From assembly GCA_029204225.1 (NCBI GenBank), contig CM055108.1, positions 26,699,525 to 26,763,524 of the forward strand: a DNA stretch of 64,000 bases, in the 5' to 3' direction. Each line of letters starts with the position of its first letter. The first letter of the stretch is position 1. Made by a program: the position numbers and the translations under genes. A model generated the notes under the pieces. It was given only the letters and a program-made list of their open reading frames with translations. It was not told the origin of the DNA and ran no database searches. The DNA is from Diphasiastrum complanatum (Eukaryota > Streptophyta > Lycopodiopsida > Lycopodiales > Lycopodiaceae). Shown piece by piece: positions 32,701 to 43,400 of the stretch.

Positions 32701-33124
32701 GTAAATGTGTACCTAGTGAGGTAGGCACAGGCAGCTCCTAATTCTTTGCATTTGATGGCTTCGAGCAGGATGCCATCCTTGTTCTTCCACTTGTTAACTG
32801 AGGTGTCAAGGAATTTGGCATAGGATTGCTGCATCATGTTGGTCAGCTTTACCGGTTTCTCTTTAGACCCACTTGGGAAGCCGAAGGTAGCAAGACTGTT
32901 AACAGCCAAGTAGACATAGAACTGAAGATTGGGAATATCAATACGGAACATTAGCTCTTTGGTTTCAAAATTTTCCGATGTCCCTTCCACTTAGGAATTT
33001 TGAACTCGAGCATCTCTGCTTTGTTGTACCACTGGAGCATGGCACTATGTTCACATGGAACCAATTTCAATGTCAGAGGCATCTCCGGTACCTCTGTATG
33101 ATGATCTGAATCGGATTCTGCCAT
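29780..33124 (-). pseudogene. large unrecognised protein: helical N domain, basic patches, coiled coils
   Basis: Start ATG 33124 (MAESDSDHHTEVPEMPLTLK). The N-terminal domain (about 230 residues) contains QWYNKAEMLEFKIPKWKGH and, after a one-base shift near 32960, IPNLQFYVYLAVNSLATFGF, KCKELGAACAYLTRYTFTRK and ARHNLYNWAGFISRLL. Then come basic patches (SPPKKQR, TPRKQKKK) in an acidic Ser-rich linker, a long coiled coil (about 31430-31200: QLAQQTNELRTAKHDLQLRD), a second coiled coil (31071-30900: HEALKRNHQISEDESNKKLS), a Ser/Pro-rich stretch, and a basic C-terminal part (SEKSIEKIKRRYDDRKESDE) to about 30015. Stops and shifts are frequent. It follows an integrase relic in the same orientation, so an extra ORF downstream of pol or the gag of another element is possible. 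I recognise no family and assign no function. Confidence 0.55.
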
Positions 33125-33690
33125 TTCGTTTTTTTGTTTTCTTTGGAGTCTCTGTAGTGGCGGGGAATGCAAAGGTATCGAAAAAATTCAGGGGTATCGA
33201 AAAAAAACTGAGGAGACTCGAAAAAAAGAAGTGTATCGAAAAAGTAGCAAAACTCGGGTATCGAAAAAGTGTTCAGACTCGAAAGAATGAACAAACTCGA
33301 AGAAACAGCAGACTCGCAAATTTAGTTTGGCGGATAGACGGTGGCGGATGCAATGAAAAAAAGAAAAGGAGTGCGTCGGATGGAGTCAAGGAAAACTGAG
33401 CGGATGCAGTTGGGGATGGAATTGTTTACAGAGTATAATTGGATGCAAAAAAAACAGGATGGCGGATACACTGGCCGATGGAGGGAGGACGGATGCAGAT
33501 GGTGGCTGGATTTTCTTGGCAAGTGAAATGCGTGTGGAGGAGCGATGGAGATAGCGGTCAGTTTGGATTTGAAAGCGGGTGAATCGGAACAGGAATCAGA
33601 AAAAGCGCCATAGATTTGTGAAGCTGACATGACCTCTCGTGAAATAAGGAAAGATAGGGACAGCCGACGTATTTATAGAAAATTTTAGGG
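33125..33690 (-). promoter_or_regulatory. promoter and leader of the unrecognised gene, with periodic TCGAAAA motif
   Basis: On the minus strand CTATAAATA (33670-33678) is a good TATA box, 547 bp upstream of the ATG. Between them, 33175-33315 carries eight copies of a GTATCGAAAAA or ACTCGAAAAA-type word (read on the plus strand) at roughly 16-26 bp spacing. Further singles occur at about 33728 and 33764. No primer-binding site was found, so I do not call this an LTR. Confidence 0.45.
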
Positions 33691-33784
33691 CAGGCGTCGG
33701 ATGCAATTCATCTCGGGAAATGTATAACGGATCGAAAAATTAATGAATCGGAGATTTCTCAAGTATCGAAATATTCTCAAGTAA

Positions 33785-34819
33785 AACTTTATCACCATCG
33801 TGAATATCCTTAGTCCGGACATGATGATCATGCCAGGCCTTCTATCGTCGTTCATGGACTAACTGTGCATGATAGGATATAAGTCGTGTTTCACATAGTT
33901 TTGTCAATGTGAAAAGTTGATTTTGAACTTGGTGTTGATAAGCATTATCATCACACAAGTCAGTGGCATAAGCTAAAGTGACGCGTAAGGACGGAATTAA
34001 AAACTCTACTGGCATAACAGCCTCTTGGCCATATATCAGCTCAAACGGTGTTTTCCAATCCGTGGCTCGCTTTGGTGTTTCCCAGTTTGATCGACTGGTT
34101 TCTACTATCTTGGTCAAGATTTTACAAATCGTTTTATTCGTAGAATCAGCTAATCCATTGCATCTAGGATATTACGGGGTACTCTTTCGATGGATAACGT
34201 AGTAATGAGTCAGTAAACTGTTGATTACTTCATTAAGGAAGTGAGAACCTCGATCACTGGCAAGTTCTATTGGACAGCCAAATTTAGTGATGATGTTTTC
34301 ATAGAGGAAGCGTGCTACAGACCTTGCGTCTGCTTTAATGTTGCTCTAGCCTCTATCCACTTTGTTGCATAATCAATGGCAATCAAGATATATCGTGATT
34401 GTGTGCCACGTACTGCTGGGCTAATATAATAGGTCCAACAAAGTCAATACCCCATTTGTGAAATGCTTCGCTTTCAAGTATTGGAGTAAGGAGATTGTGA
34501 TCAGCTTTTTGAGTATTCTTTGCGCGTTGGCAAACTTTGTAAACTTTTATCTAAGCCGAAGTGTCTTTGAAAAGGGTTGGCCACCAAAATCCAGCCAGAA
34601 GAATCGCCCTAGCAGTAGCGTCAGAGGAGAAATGTCCTCCCCCAATACCTTTGTGTGTCAAGGCAATAATATGTCGAACTTCAGATTCGTGGGCACAACG
34701 ACGTGTAATACCATCAACACCTAACTTATATAATTGTCCCGCAATAAGATGGTATGGCAAGGATTTCATGATAAGTTTTATTTTTTGCGGTTTGGTCAAC
34801 TGAGGATCTATCTCCCAGT
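33785..34819 (-). pseudogene. Ty3/gypsy integrase relic of a different lineage, split by T2
   Basis: The zinc-finger side reads LYKLGVDGITRRCAHESEVR and GIGGGHFSSDATARAIL then FWWPTLFKD (34730-34551). The core keeps IDYATKWIEA (about 34390) and, near 34080, TDWKTPFELIYGQEAVMPVE. This wording is closer to non-chromodomain plant gypsy (Tat/Athila-like) than to T1-T3. Many stops. The upstream end is interrupted at 34820 by T2, and the piece at 39466 to about 39530 (ADDITRYLAI) continues it. The unrecognised gene lies downstream in the same orientation. Confidence 0.7.
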
Positions 34820-35298
34820 TGTCACAAGCCAGTCCCTCCAAGCTCGTGAATCCTAGAAGCCGGTGTGTAGAATGAACCTCCCAACCATAGGCACCCCCCT
34901 CTTTGAGTCCTTCTACCTGCTATTCCCGTCTCTGGCACATGGCATCCACCTGTGGGTGATCAGTCCACTTGGCATGCATCGCCCCTGTGACCTGTGAATA
35001 CTGAGTGACTGATAGGGTACCACCCCCGTGCCCCGCCAAAGACCTGTGACCCTCTTGGTCACCCTGACTACTTGTCGGCTAGCATCTCGTCACTGACGGC
35101 TAGGGTCTCGACGGTCAAGACACACCGCATCTCTGACAACTTGTCAGGCAGCCACACCGGGTCACTGCTCGTGACGCACCGGTCCCAACTTGGGACAGAT
35201 GTCCTCCTCGGTCACTGGCCCTTGCCAATACTTGGCCTTAGGCCCTCTGGTGACCGGCCGTGTCAAGGTCATGATAGAGTCGTAACTGGACTCTAACA
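34820..35298 (-). repeat. T2 3' LTR
   Basis: 479 bp. The adjacent sequence at 35299-35312 gives a short polypurine tract on the minus strand (AGAGGAAAGGAT). Confidence 0.9.
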
Positions 35299-35364
35299 AT
35301 CCTTTCCTCTGGCAAGTCATCGGTCCTCGATGACAAACTTTGGGTAAGACTTTTGCAATGCCTG

Positions 35365-38002
35365 TCATGTCTCCCAGGTAGCATCTGACAACGGATGCCC
35401 TTTCCAGGTCACTAGATACTCTTGAAGGAGACGATTCCGCAATCGTCGCTCCCTTCGATCTAGGATTCTGTCTGGCCCATAACCTGTGGTGTCTTTCTCC
35501 TCAAGAGACACTAGACCTTCCACCAGGCTATCGCCATCGTGCAAACATCTCTTCAGTTTGCTAACATGGAATACTGGATGCACCTTGCATCCTACAGGTA
35601 GCTGTAGCTTATAAGCTACTTGGCTCACCTTCTTAATAATCAACCATGGTCCACAATACCTAAGAGATAACTTGGCGCACTTTTTTGTGCGTAGCACCTT
35701 CTACTTCGAAGGGACTGGTAAATACACCCAATCTCCATTCTCAAATTCCCAATAGGTACGGTTCTCACGAGCATAACTCTCTGCCCTAGCTACAGCTTTG
35801 GACAAGTTATCTCGTGCCAACTCTAGCTTTTGTTGCATTTGAGCCAAAAACTCTACAACGCTAGGTACCCTATGTGGAATTCCTATGATTGCAAGACTCA
35901 GTGGCCTGAAACCATAATTGAGCTCAAATGGACTCAATCCAGTGGACGCATGTCTCTTATCATTGTATGTGAACTCCAATAGCGGTAAATGCTTTACCCA
36001 GTCTGTTTGCGTACTACTCACATATGCCCTAAGCATATCTTCCAAGATTTGATTCACTCGCTTTGTCTGACCATCCGTTTGAGGATGCTCAGAGCTACTC
36101 ATCCGCAACTGTGTTCCCAGCTTGGCGAACACCTCAATCCAGAAATTTTCCATAAACTTGGGATCCCTGTCAAAAACTATGGACTTCGGAAGACCATGTA
36201 ACCTGACAATATTCTGAATAAACAACTCAGCCGCTTGCAGAGCTGTGACCTTCTTGGTCGTTGCGATGAAATGAGCCATCTTGGAAAACCTGTCTACCAC
36301 TACCATAACAGAATTGAATCCATTCTGGGTCTTGGGTAGCCCAACAATAAAATCCATAGAGATGCTTTCCCACCTTCCTGTAGGTATCTCAAGTGGATGT
36401 AGCAAGCCCGGAGGACTCACTCTCTCGGCCTTGTTCACCTGACAAGCCGTGCAACGCTGGACGTACTCTCTTACATCCCGCTGCAATCGTGGCCATAAAT
36501 AATGCCCTCTCAAAAGCTCATTGGTCTTATCAATACCAGGGTGCCCTGCGCAGGGACTATCATGGCATTCATGAAGTATCTTACGACGAAGATCCTTCAC
36601 GTCTGGCACGAAAACTTTTCCATTTCTCAATAACATACCATCCTTCACGGTGTATGTTAAATATGTACTGGTGTGTGCCTCTACGGAAGCGACAGCCTCA
36701 ACTGACTCTTCCGTTTGGTCGACTACCTTGCGCGCATTAGGCCACACACGCTGACAATGCGGGTCCTTTTCTTGAGCCTTCTTAATCTCCTCCATGAGAC
36801 CACCGTCAACCACAGTGAAGCTGATCTGATGCAGTATACAAGATAGTGCATCAGCGACCACATTTTCCTTCCCTCTTCGAAAGCGAATTTCCAAATGAAA
36901 TTCCTGCATCAGCTTGGCCCACAGAGCTTGGCGGCCCTTCAACTGGCTGAGTGCAAAAATACCTTAAAGTATGATAATCTGTGTACACATAAAACTCGGC
37001 GCCATATAAATAATGTCTCCACACCTTGAGCGCATGTATAATCGCATACAGCTCTTGCTCCTGTGTAGGATATCTCTGTTGAGCTGGTGTCAACTTCTTA
37101 CTCTCAAAGGCTATTGGTCTACCCTCTTGGCTCAACACTGCACCTACGGCAATGCCACTTGCATCCGTCTCTAGGTCAAAAGGTTTCTGGGTATCCACAA
37201 TCTTGAGAACTGGAGCCGTGAAACGTTGCTGAGCTTTAGCATCCCATCGAACCACAGTGTTGTTTTTCGTTAACTGGTCCGGTATAGGAGCAACTATCTA
37301 GGAATAATTCCTAACAAACCGCCGGTAGAACTTACAAAAGCCTAAGAAAGACTATAATTGGTGTATATCGGCAGGCCTCGGCCACTTCTTAACCACAGCC
37401 ACCTTGGCTGGGACAACCGAAATACCCTCAGCTGTCACTACGTGACCCAAATACTCGACACGAGTCTTATACAACTCTGTCTTCTGAGCATTGACATACA
37501 AGACAGAAGCTTGTAACTTGCCCAAAACGGTCTTGAGATGAATCTCATGCTCCTCAACCGCTTTATTAAAAACCAATATATCGTCAATAAAATTGACGAC
37601 AGAGTTGCCCATATAGTCTCGCAAGACATCGTTCATGAGCATCATGAACGTGGTTGGGGCATTGGTTAACCCAAATGGCATAACAAAAAATTCATAATGA
37701 CCGAAACGGGTTCGGAAGGCCGTCTTCTGGACGTCTTCATCTCGAATCCGTATTTGATGGTATCCACTTTTGAGATCTATCTTACTAAAAATGGTTGCAC
37801 CTTGCAACGCATCCAGTAGATCATCAATCTTGGGCATCGGATACCTATGCTTTACAGTGATCTTATTCAATCCCCTGTAATCGACACACAGCGAAACGGG
37901 TAGGTTTAATATCTTTGTCTTCTGGATAGGGTGGAGGTAACATAGGACGAACAACAGAAGATGGATAAGGTGGAGCATACTGCGAGGAAGACGCATAACC
38001 AC
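35365..38002 (-). pseudogene. T2 pol remnant: RT, RNase H, integrase, chromodomain-like end
   Basis: The RT begins abruptly at VSLCVDYRGLNKITVKHRYP (37900) and carries [19 protein letters not shown] and FIDDILVFNK (Phe-Ile-Asp-Asp in place of the usual aromatic-Leu/Val-Asp-Asp). RNase H is at 37255-36860 (LETDASGIAVGAVL). Integrase follows in a 413-codon open frame (36942-35701): HECHDSPCAGHPGIDKT, MDFIVGLPKTQNG, HPQTDGQTKRVNQ. After a stop at 35701 come the GPW region, HVSKLKRCLHD and a chromodomain-like end, EYLVTWKGHPLSDATWE. The core RT motifs are near 37600. Frameshifts occur near 36900 and 37300, and a stop at 35701. Confidence 0.88.
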
Positions 38003-38201
38003 CAGCTACCATCATTGCTCGCATCTCTGCGACGGTCTTTTCCACACTATCCATGCGAGCTTGTACAGAAGGGGAAGTACCAGCAGGCGAACAGGCAGCC
38101 ACTGTAGGCGGATTATGGGCAGGACTGAGCACAGGGCTGGGTGGTGGTGATGGAAGAGCAACGGGTGGAGTGAGCGGAATATGAACTCTATCATCTTCCA
38201 T
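37905..38201 (-). pseudogene. T2 gag N-terminal remnant fused to RT by deletion
   Basis: Starts MEDDRVHIPLTPPV at 38201, with a Pro-rich stretch, a short helix (ARMDSVEKTVAEMRAMMVAG) and YPEDKDIK. It then meets RT sequence at about 37905. In related elements roughly 1.5 kb (gag core, CCHC, protease, RT start) lies between, so this is an internal deletion. Confidence 0.7.
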
Positions 38202-38972
38202 AATGAAACAAAAACAGAGACAACACGGAATCAAGCTAGAAATTGCACTTATTGAAACACAGTCAGGACAAGGAAATGTTCAGCCTATTGACAATTTAGA
38301 ACTGAAAGAGACAAAAAGCAACTGGAAAGTAACAAAGCCAAGGACAGGTAGTACTTCCCTTGCATCCTACGCTGGTACACAAGTCGGTAAAGAACTTATT
38401 TTGGGCACCAAATCGGCTTGAAAGTCGAAAAAAACAGGTAAAAAGTGGGTTGTTTGACGTCGAATTTCTTCCAAACGGCAAAAGCTTTTCACGAACGGTC
38501 AATTAGCAGTAGGTCGCCCTCCTACTAGGCCTAATCTGAAACTTTAACAGCAGAAATCGGAGAAGTTATGTCCAATCCAAAAATCTGACCTGTTTTATGC
38601 TTGGAAACTGACTTTTTAGTGAAACAGAGGCAAATCTGCTCAAAAACCGGCGTATAATGGCTCTATAGAATTGCTATGGATACTAGAAACATGCTCCCAA
38701 AAGCTGATCAGGATCTGAGAAGGCTCCGGAAAGTTATGAGCGAAAATCCTTCTGAAAAAATGCGCTGGAGCATCTGATTTCTTTTACCAAATTTTTCCTC
38801 CCTCAAACGGGTGTTTGTGGGCTCCCTGTATGCTGGAACAGCAGCGCTGGAGGCCCACCTTTCTTCTCCAATCTGTCTCCCACGTTTTCTCCCTCCAAAA
38901 TCCTTCAAAAACAAGAAAAATCTGACAATTTGTACACTCTCTCTAGAACGACGTTTTTCTCTCTAGAACGAG
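38202..38972 (-). other. T2 leader
   Basis: No long frame. It is the 5' leader between primer site and gag. It includes CCAGCGCTG near 38840, reminiscent of the T1 leaders. Confidence 0.6.
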
Positions 38973-38985
38973 GCTCTGATACCAA
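38973..38985 (-). other. T2 primer-binding site
   Basis: The minus strand reads TGGTATCAGAGCC, two bases from the LTR. Initiator Met tRNA type. Confidence 0.9.
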
Positions 38986-38987
38986 TT

Positions 38988-39465
38988 GTCACAAGCCAGT
39001 CCCTCCAAGCTCGTGAATCCTAGAAGCCGGTGTGTAGAATGAACCTCCCAACCATAGGCACCCCCCTCTTTGAGTCCTTCTACCTGCTATTCCCGTCACT
39101 AGCACATGGCATCCACCTGTGGGTGATCAGTCCACTTGGCATGCATGGCCCCTGTGACCTGTGAATACTGAGTGACTCATAGGGTACCACCCCCGTGCCC
39201 CGCCAAAGACCTGTGACCCTCTTGGTCACCCTGACTACTTGTCGGCTAGCATCTCCTCACTGACGGCTAGGGTCTCGACGGTCAAGACACACCGCATCTC
39301 TGACAACTTGTCAGGCAGCCACACCGAGTCACTGCTCATGACGCACCGGTCTCAACTTGGGACAGATGTCCTCCTTGGTCACTGGCCCTTGCCAATACTT
39401 GGCCTCAGGCCCTTTGGTGACTGGCCGTGCCAAGGTCATGATAGAGTCGTAATTGGACTCTAACA
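38988..39465 (-). repeat. T2 5' LTR
   Basis: 478 bp, matching the other T2 LTR with scattered substitutions. Confidence 0.9.
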
Positions 39466-39530
39466 CCAATGGCTAGATATCTAGTGATATCATCTGCCCA
39501 TAACGGAGTCGCAATTATATAAAATAGACA

Positions 39531-40372
39531 CACATTTGGTAACTCATCATTTATTGGCTCCCCGGTGCTTCAACATTGGGTAACCGTGAAAGATTAGGCC
39601 GCACGACCTCGTGATGCATTGATTTGCTACATGATTACAGTGATGTAAGCTTCTAGCAAGTTAGCTACAAGTCTGTTGGGCATAAGTCTAGAGTTTATTG
39701 CAGCCAATGAAATGATCCTGCCACTTTTGGACTCTCTCTATTGTAACTTCGAGCCAGGATTTGCTAACAATGATTCCGAAGCAGGGAGATGTCCGAAGCC
39801 ATGAGAACAACTGTACAAAGGGAACCCTGTGATGGACCACCTCACCACTCTTGTGAAGAATGTTCCTTTCTAAAATCTTTACCAGAATTCTACCTTGTTC
39901 TCATTTCTAACTTTGTGTTTGAAGAAAGGAAACCAGAGTCTATGCTAATGACATACATATGACAACCTCAAAGTAGACCATGAAGCATATAGTAGATAAC
40001 CTTGACACATACACTGTTTTCTATTAATGCTCAAATGGAACCTAAAAAGAAACTAGAGTGTATTGCACACAAATCTAGCTCTTAACCTTCAGATCTATTT
40101 AGTCTTTCTGGACTTAAAAGCATGCTGAACTTTTAAAGCTTCATTTTCAAGTTTCCTTTTCAACACATTTTGAACCAATTTGTAAATCTTTATCAGGTGA
40201 ATGTTCTGTAACATTCATGAGTTGGTGATGGTTAGTTTGGATGGCAACATAGTTTACAAGTAGAAGAAAGATAAAGTTCTTCATGATTTATTACAATGCC
40301 AAAACATGTGGAAAGATTAGCGTAAAATGAAAATTGTTATGTCTCTGCGGTTAACATCTAATGTGCTGATAG
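39531..40372 (+). other. non-coding, probably intron upstream of the first visible PhoD exon
   Basis: AT-rich sequence without family-like frames. It ends in a branch-like AT stretch and the acceptor TGATAG at 40367-40372. I find no earlier PhoD exon here, so the preceding exon lies further left or outside the window. Confidence 0.45.
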
Positions 40373-40491
40373 GTTGGGTGACATGGCATACATGGATGAA
40401 CCACGAGTTAACTGCGACGCTTTACCAGGACATCCACAATGCAACTGCAGCAGTGATTGGTTGCATGAATCACCTCATTATTGCATGACAG
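40373..40491 (+). CDS. PhoD-like gene, exon with LGDMAYMDEP
   Basis: 119 bp between acceptor TGATAG and donor ACAG/GTTCTC. It contains the GD..Y pair expected for a first metal-binding and catalytic segment, and several cysteines (NCDALPGHPQCNCSSDWL). It ends with the first base of a Gly codon. Confidence 0.78.
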
Positions 40492-43400
40492 GTTCTCTCC
40501 AGCAGTTGTTTGTAGTTTTCTTCTTCATTTTTTCCAATTACGTTGCCTGAAGACTTCAATAGTTGCCTTAAGTGAAACTAGTCTAGCCTAAGCACCTCTT
40601 AGCACCTTAGTTCCTCTCTTCTTTGAAGCATTCTTGCCAAAGTGGTAAATTTCCCTTGCAAAGAAGTTTGTTGGTGACTCAAAAGCATCATGTGTGATAG
40701 TTCAAAGTTGTTGTAAGCTGGATACTGTTTAAAAAACTTATTGTTATCTCCCCTTGGAAGACACAGAGTCATTCTTTCCTGTTAGTTTATGAGGAAACTG
40801 AAATTTACTGGCATCTAATTTACAATGCTTTTCTTTTACAGGCAGTGTTGAACATGCATTGAGCCGTGTCCAAGCCCAACTTGCTAATCCAGACTATGCT
40901 CAGGAAAGTATACTTCTGTCAATGTTTTAAATTTCCACATAAAAGACCTGGACATTAATAGAACTTTATGTCAACAAGTCATCAACAAGTTAAACTAAAT
41001 AACTCCAGATTAAGAGCTGAATAGATTCTCAAGTGGTTGTTGCTAAAGGAGGCCCTTGAAAATAAGGTTCTGCATGCAATTGCAGCTTGAATCTTTTACT
41101 CTATGAGAGTTAATGATTTCTTTTAGTACTTTCATGAAAGTCAACAACTTTTGTTAAATGTATCGTGAATAGCGTTAACCTTATAGGGCTTGCATATGGC
41201 AAGATCTTCTTTCTTTTAAGTGCTATAGTACAACTTTCTTGTTAGTGCTTTGCAGATCTAAAGATATCAGTGAGATTGTGTTTTTGAATTTCTAAGAATT
41301 AGTAATCTCATCGAATCTCCAAGAATAGCAGTATATCTTGTTTAGAGATTTTTCCAAGCTCTTTGTTTGTGTTTCTTGGGAACATGGATTCAAGCTATTG
41401 AAGGTTAGTCATCCAATGTTCTAGTTGGATTATTTCTTGGGTGACAAGCGAGACCGACATTCTCATTTGATCATGTTCCGGCTACATTGATGGACCTTAC
41501 CTTTTCCCTACAACTGATCTGTAGTATTCCCCTACAAAGAAGACTGAAGTATATCACTAGAGTAGTCTTTGATCAATAGCTACAGCTCTACAAGGAGTAG
41601 CGACAACAATGGTATTCCCCTACAAAGAAGACTGAAGTACATCATTTTAGTCTTTGATCAATAGCTACAGCTCTACAAGCAATAGCAATGAGTTCTCCCA
41701 TGAAGAGCTCAAGCAAAACCAATGTCCAAAGCTGAAAAATGAGTGTTTTCAGTCCTATTTATACCCAATAGTAACCCAGGTGGATGGCCAAGCCAAAAAA
41801 TATACAAACTTGATGAACATAAATAGGAGTAGGCCATCCAAGCTGCCAGTTTACTAAGATCAAGGCATCCCAAAAACTCAATCTCAGTGACAACAAAAGA
41901 ACATCTGGACCATTTAGCATAAAGATGATTAGTAAGGATGTGAAAAACAGTGGCCAAATGAGACACATGTTGAGAGAGGGGTACTTCAAACAAGAATGTC
42001 ATCAAAATAGGCAGGGACACTAATGTCAAGGAGTGGATGCATGATATTATTCATAGCATTCTAAAATGTAGGGGGCCCATCTTAGTTGCCTGTTCCGGAA
42101 CGGGCCCTTGAAAAAAAAAAAAACGTATGTTTTATACAAAGGATTACTACACTTCAATACTTAATCCGTTAATTATCACTTCCGGACATATAAGAGCATA
42201 TATTGAGGATGGCAAATTGGTAAGATGGCGGAGTGAGATTGCATTGTAAACATGAAATGGCAATATCACTTAATGCAACAACTGTCGCAAAAGGCTCCTG
42301 CGTTCATGAGAATCCAGCCATTGGTTGTTGGGAGCATACCAACTAACACCATATCTCCAATTCTGTGCATATGAAAAACTCATCTCCCCTTATCTATTGG
42401 AAACAGATCCGTGGAAAAAAGTATGAATCCCACATTTAATGCAGAAGGAAAGAGACATTGCAGCATGTTGTTCAACAAATCGGAGGTGAGGAAGTTATGC
42501 AGTCTCATCAAACTGCATGTAGGCGCACTTTCCCTGCTCACTGTTGTGAAATGGTGAAATGGCGGGCCAGCAGGGTATTATGTTTATTTTATTTTTATTG
42601 TAAATAAACTCATTCCGACCCAGTATGTTCCCTGTACGGAACGTACAGTACGTTCCGACCCTTTTGGCTCGGAACGGGCTTCTAAGGGGCCCATTGACAA
42701 CACAAAAGGGTAAAACTTTAAACTCAAAAAGTCCAAGATGGGCCCATTGGTGACTCAAAAGTGAAACCAAGCTAGTTAAGAAGGTCGTCCATATGAGGAT
42801 AGGGTACTGATTACAGATAGTAAGGTTATTCAAGGCATGGTAAACAATATAGAGGTGCACAGAGCTATCTTCTTTATCAACAAGTAAGACAGGAGCACCA
42901 AAGGAGCTATGAGGGGTGGAACAAGGGAAAAGGTCAATGTGATGGTATTCCCCAATAGTAGTAGTGTGGTAGGCTCATCAACAAAATAGGTTGAAACTGT
43001 TTTCAACGGTCAGAAATCACTCGAGGTAGTGGAGCAGTAGAAGGTGGAACTGGAGCATGATGAACTACTTAAACAAATATTGTTGCCGCACAATAAGCCT
43101 TCAGAAGGCTTTGTATAAATCTGAGAATCAATGTCGAAAAGTCTTTAAGAAACATCAGTATGAGTTAAAGAAAGTGAGTGATGCTGAAGATCCAGTGTAA
43201 CAATGCCAAGAGAGGAGAACTAATCTACACCAAGAATGAGATCAAAGTGCTCGATAGGGATAATGTGGGAATTTGTTTGTCCAAGAAAGTCCTCGATCTG
43301 ATAGTCAATATCCCAAAGAATTTGAGTACTCAAAAAAGTGTGAGAATGGCAACATTGACATGGAGTAGCTTGGATCAGCGACAAGATATGACTTCTAAAA

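Larger units (their letters stand above)
34820..39465 (-). mobile_element. T2, chromovirus lacking most of gag, protease and the RT start
   Basis: LTRs at 34820-35298 and 38988-39465 start TGTCACAAGCC and end CTCTAACA. Flanking pentamers are CCAGT (34815-34819) and CCAAT (39466-39470), a target duplication with one later change. By eye about 14 LTR differences (near 3 percent) make it older than T1-a. It was inserted in the integrase relic. Confidence 0.9.

Noticed and set aside
29780-33124. Host gene interpretation of the unrecognised frame
   Set aside because: Not excluded, but the stops, frameshifts and adjacency to an integrase relic favour a mobile-element origin. I left the function open.
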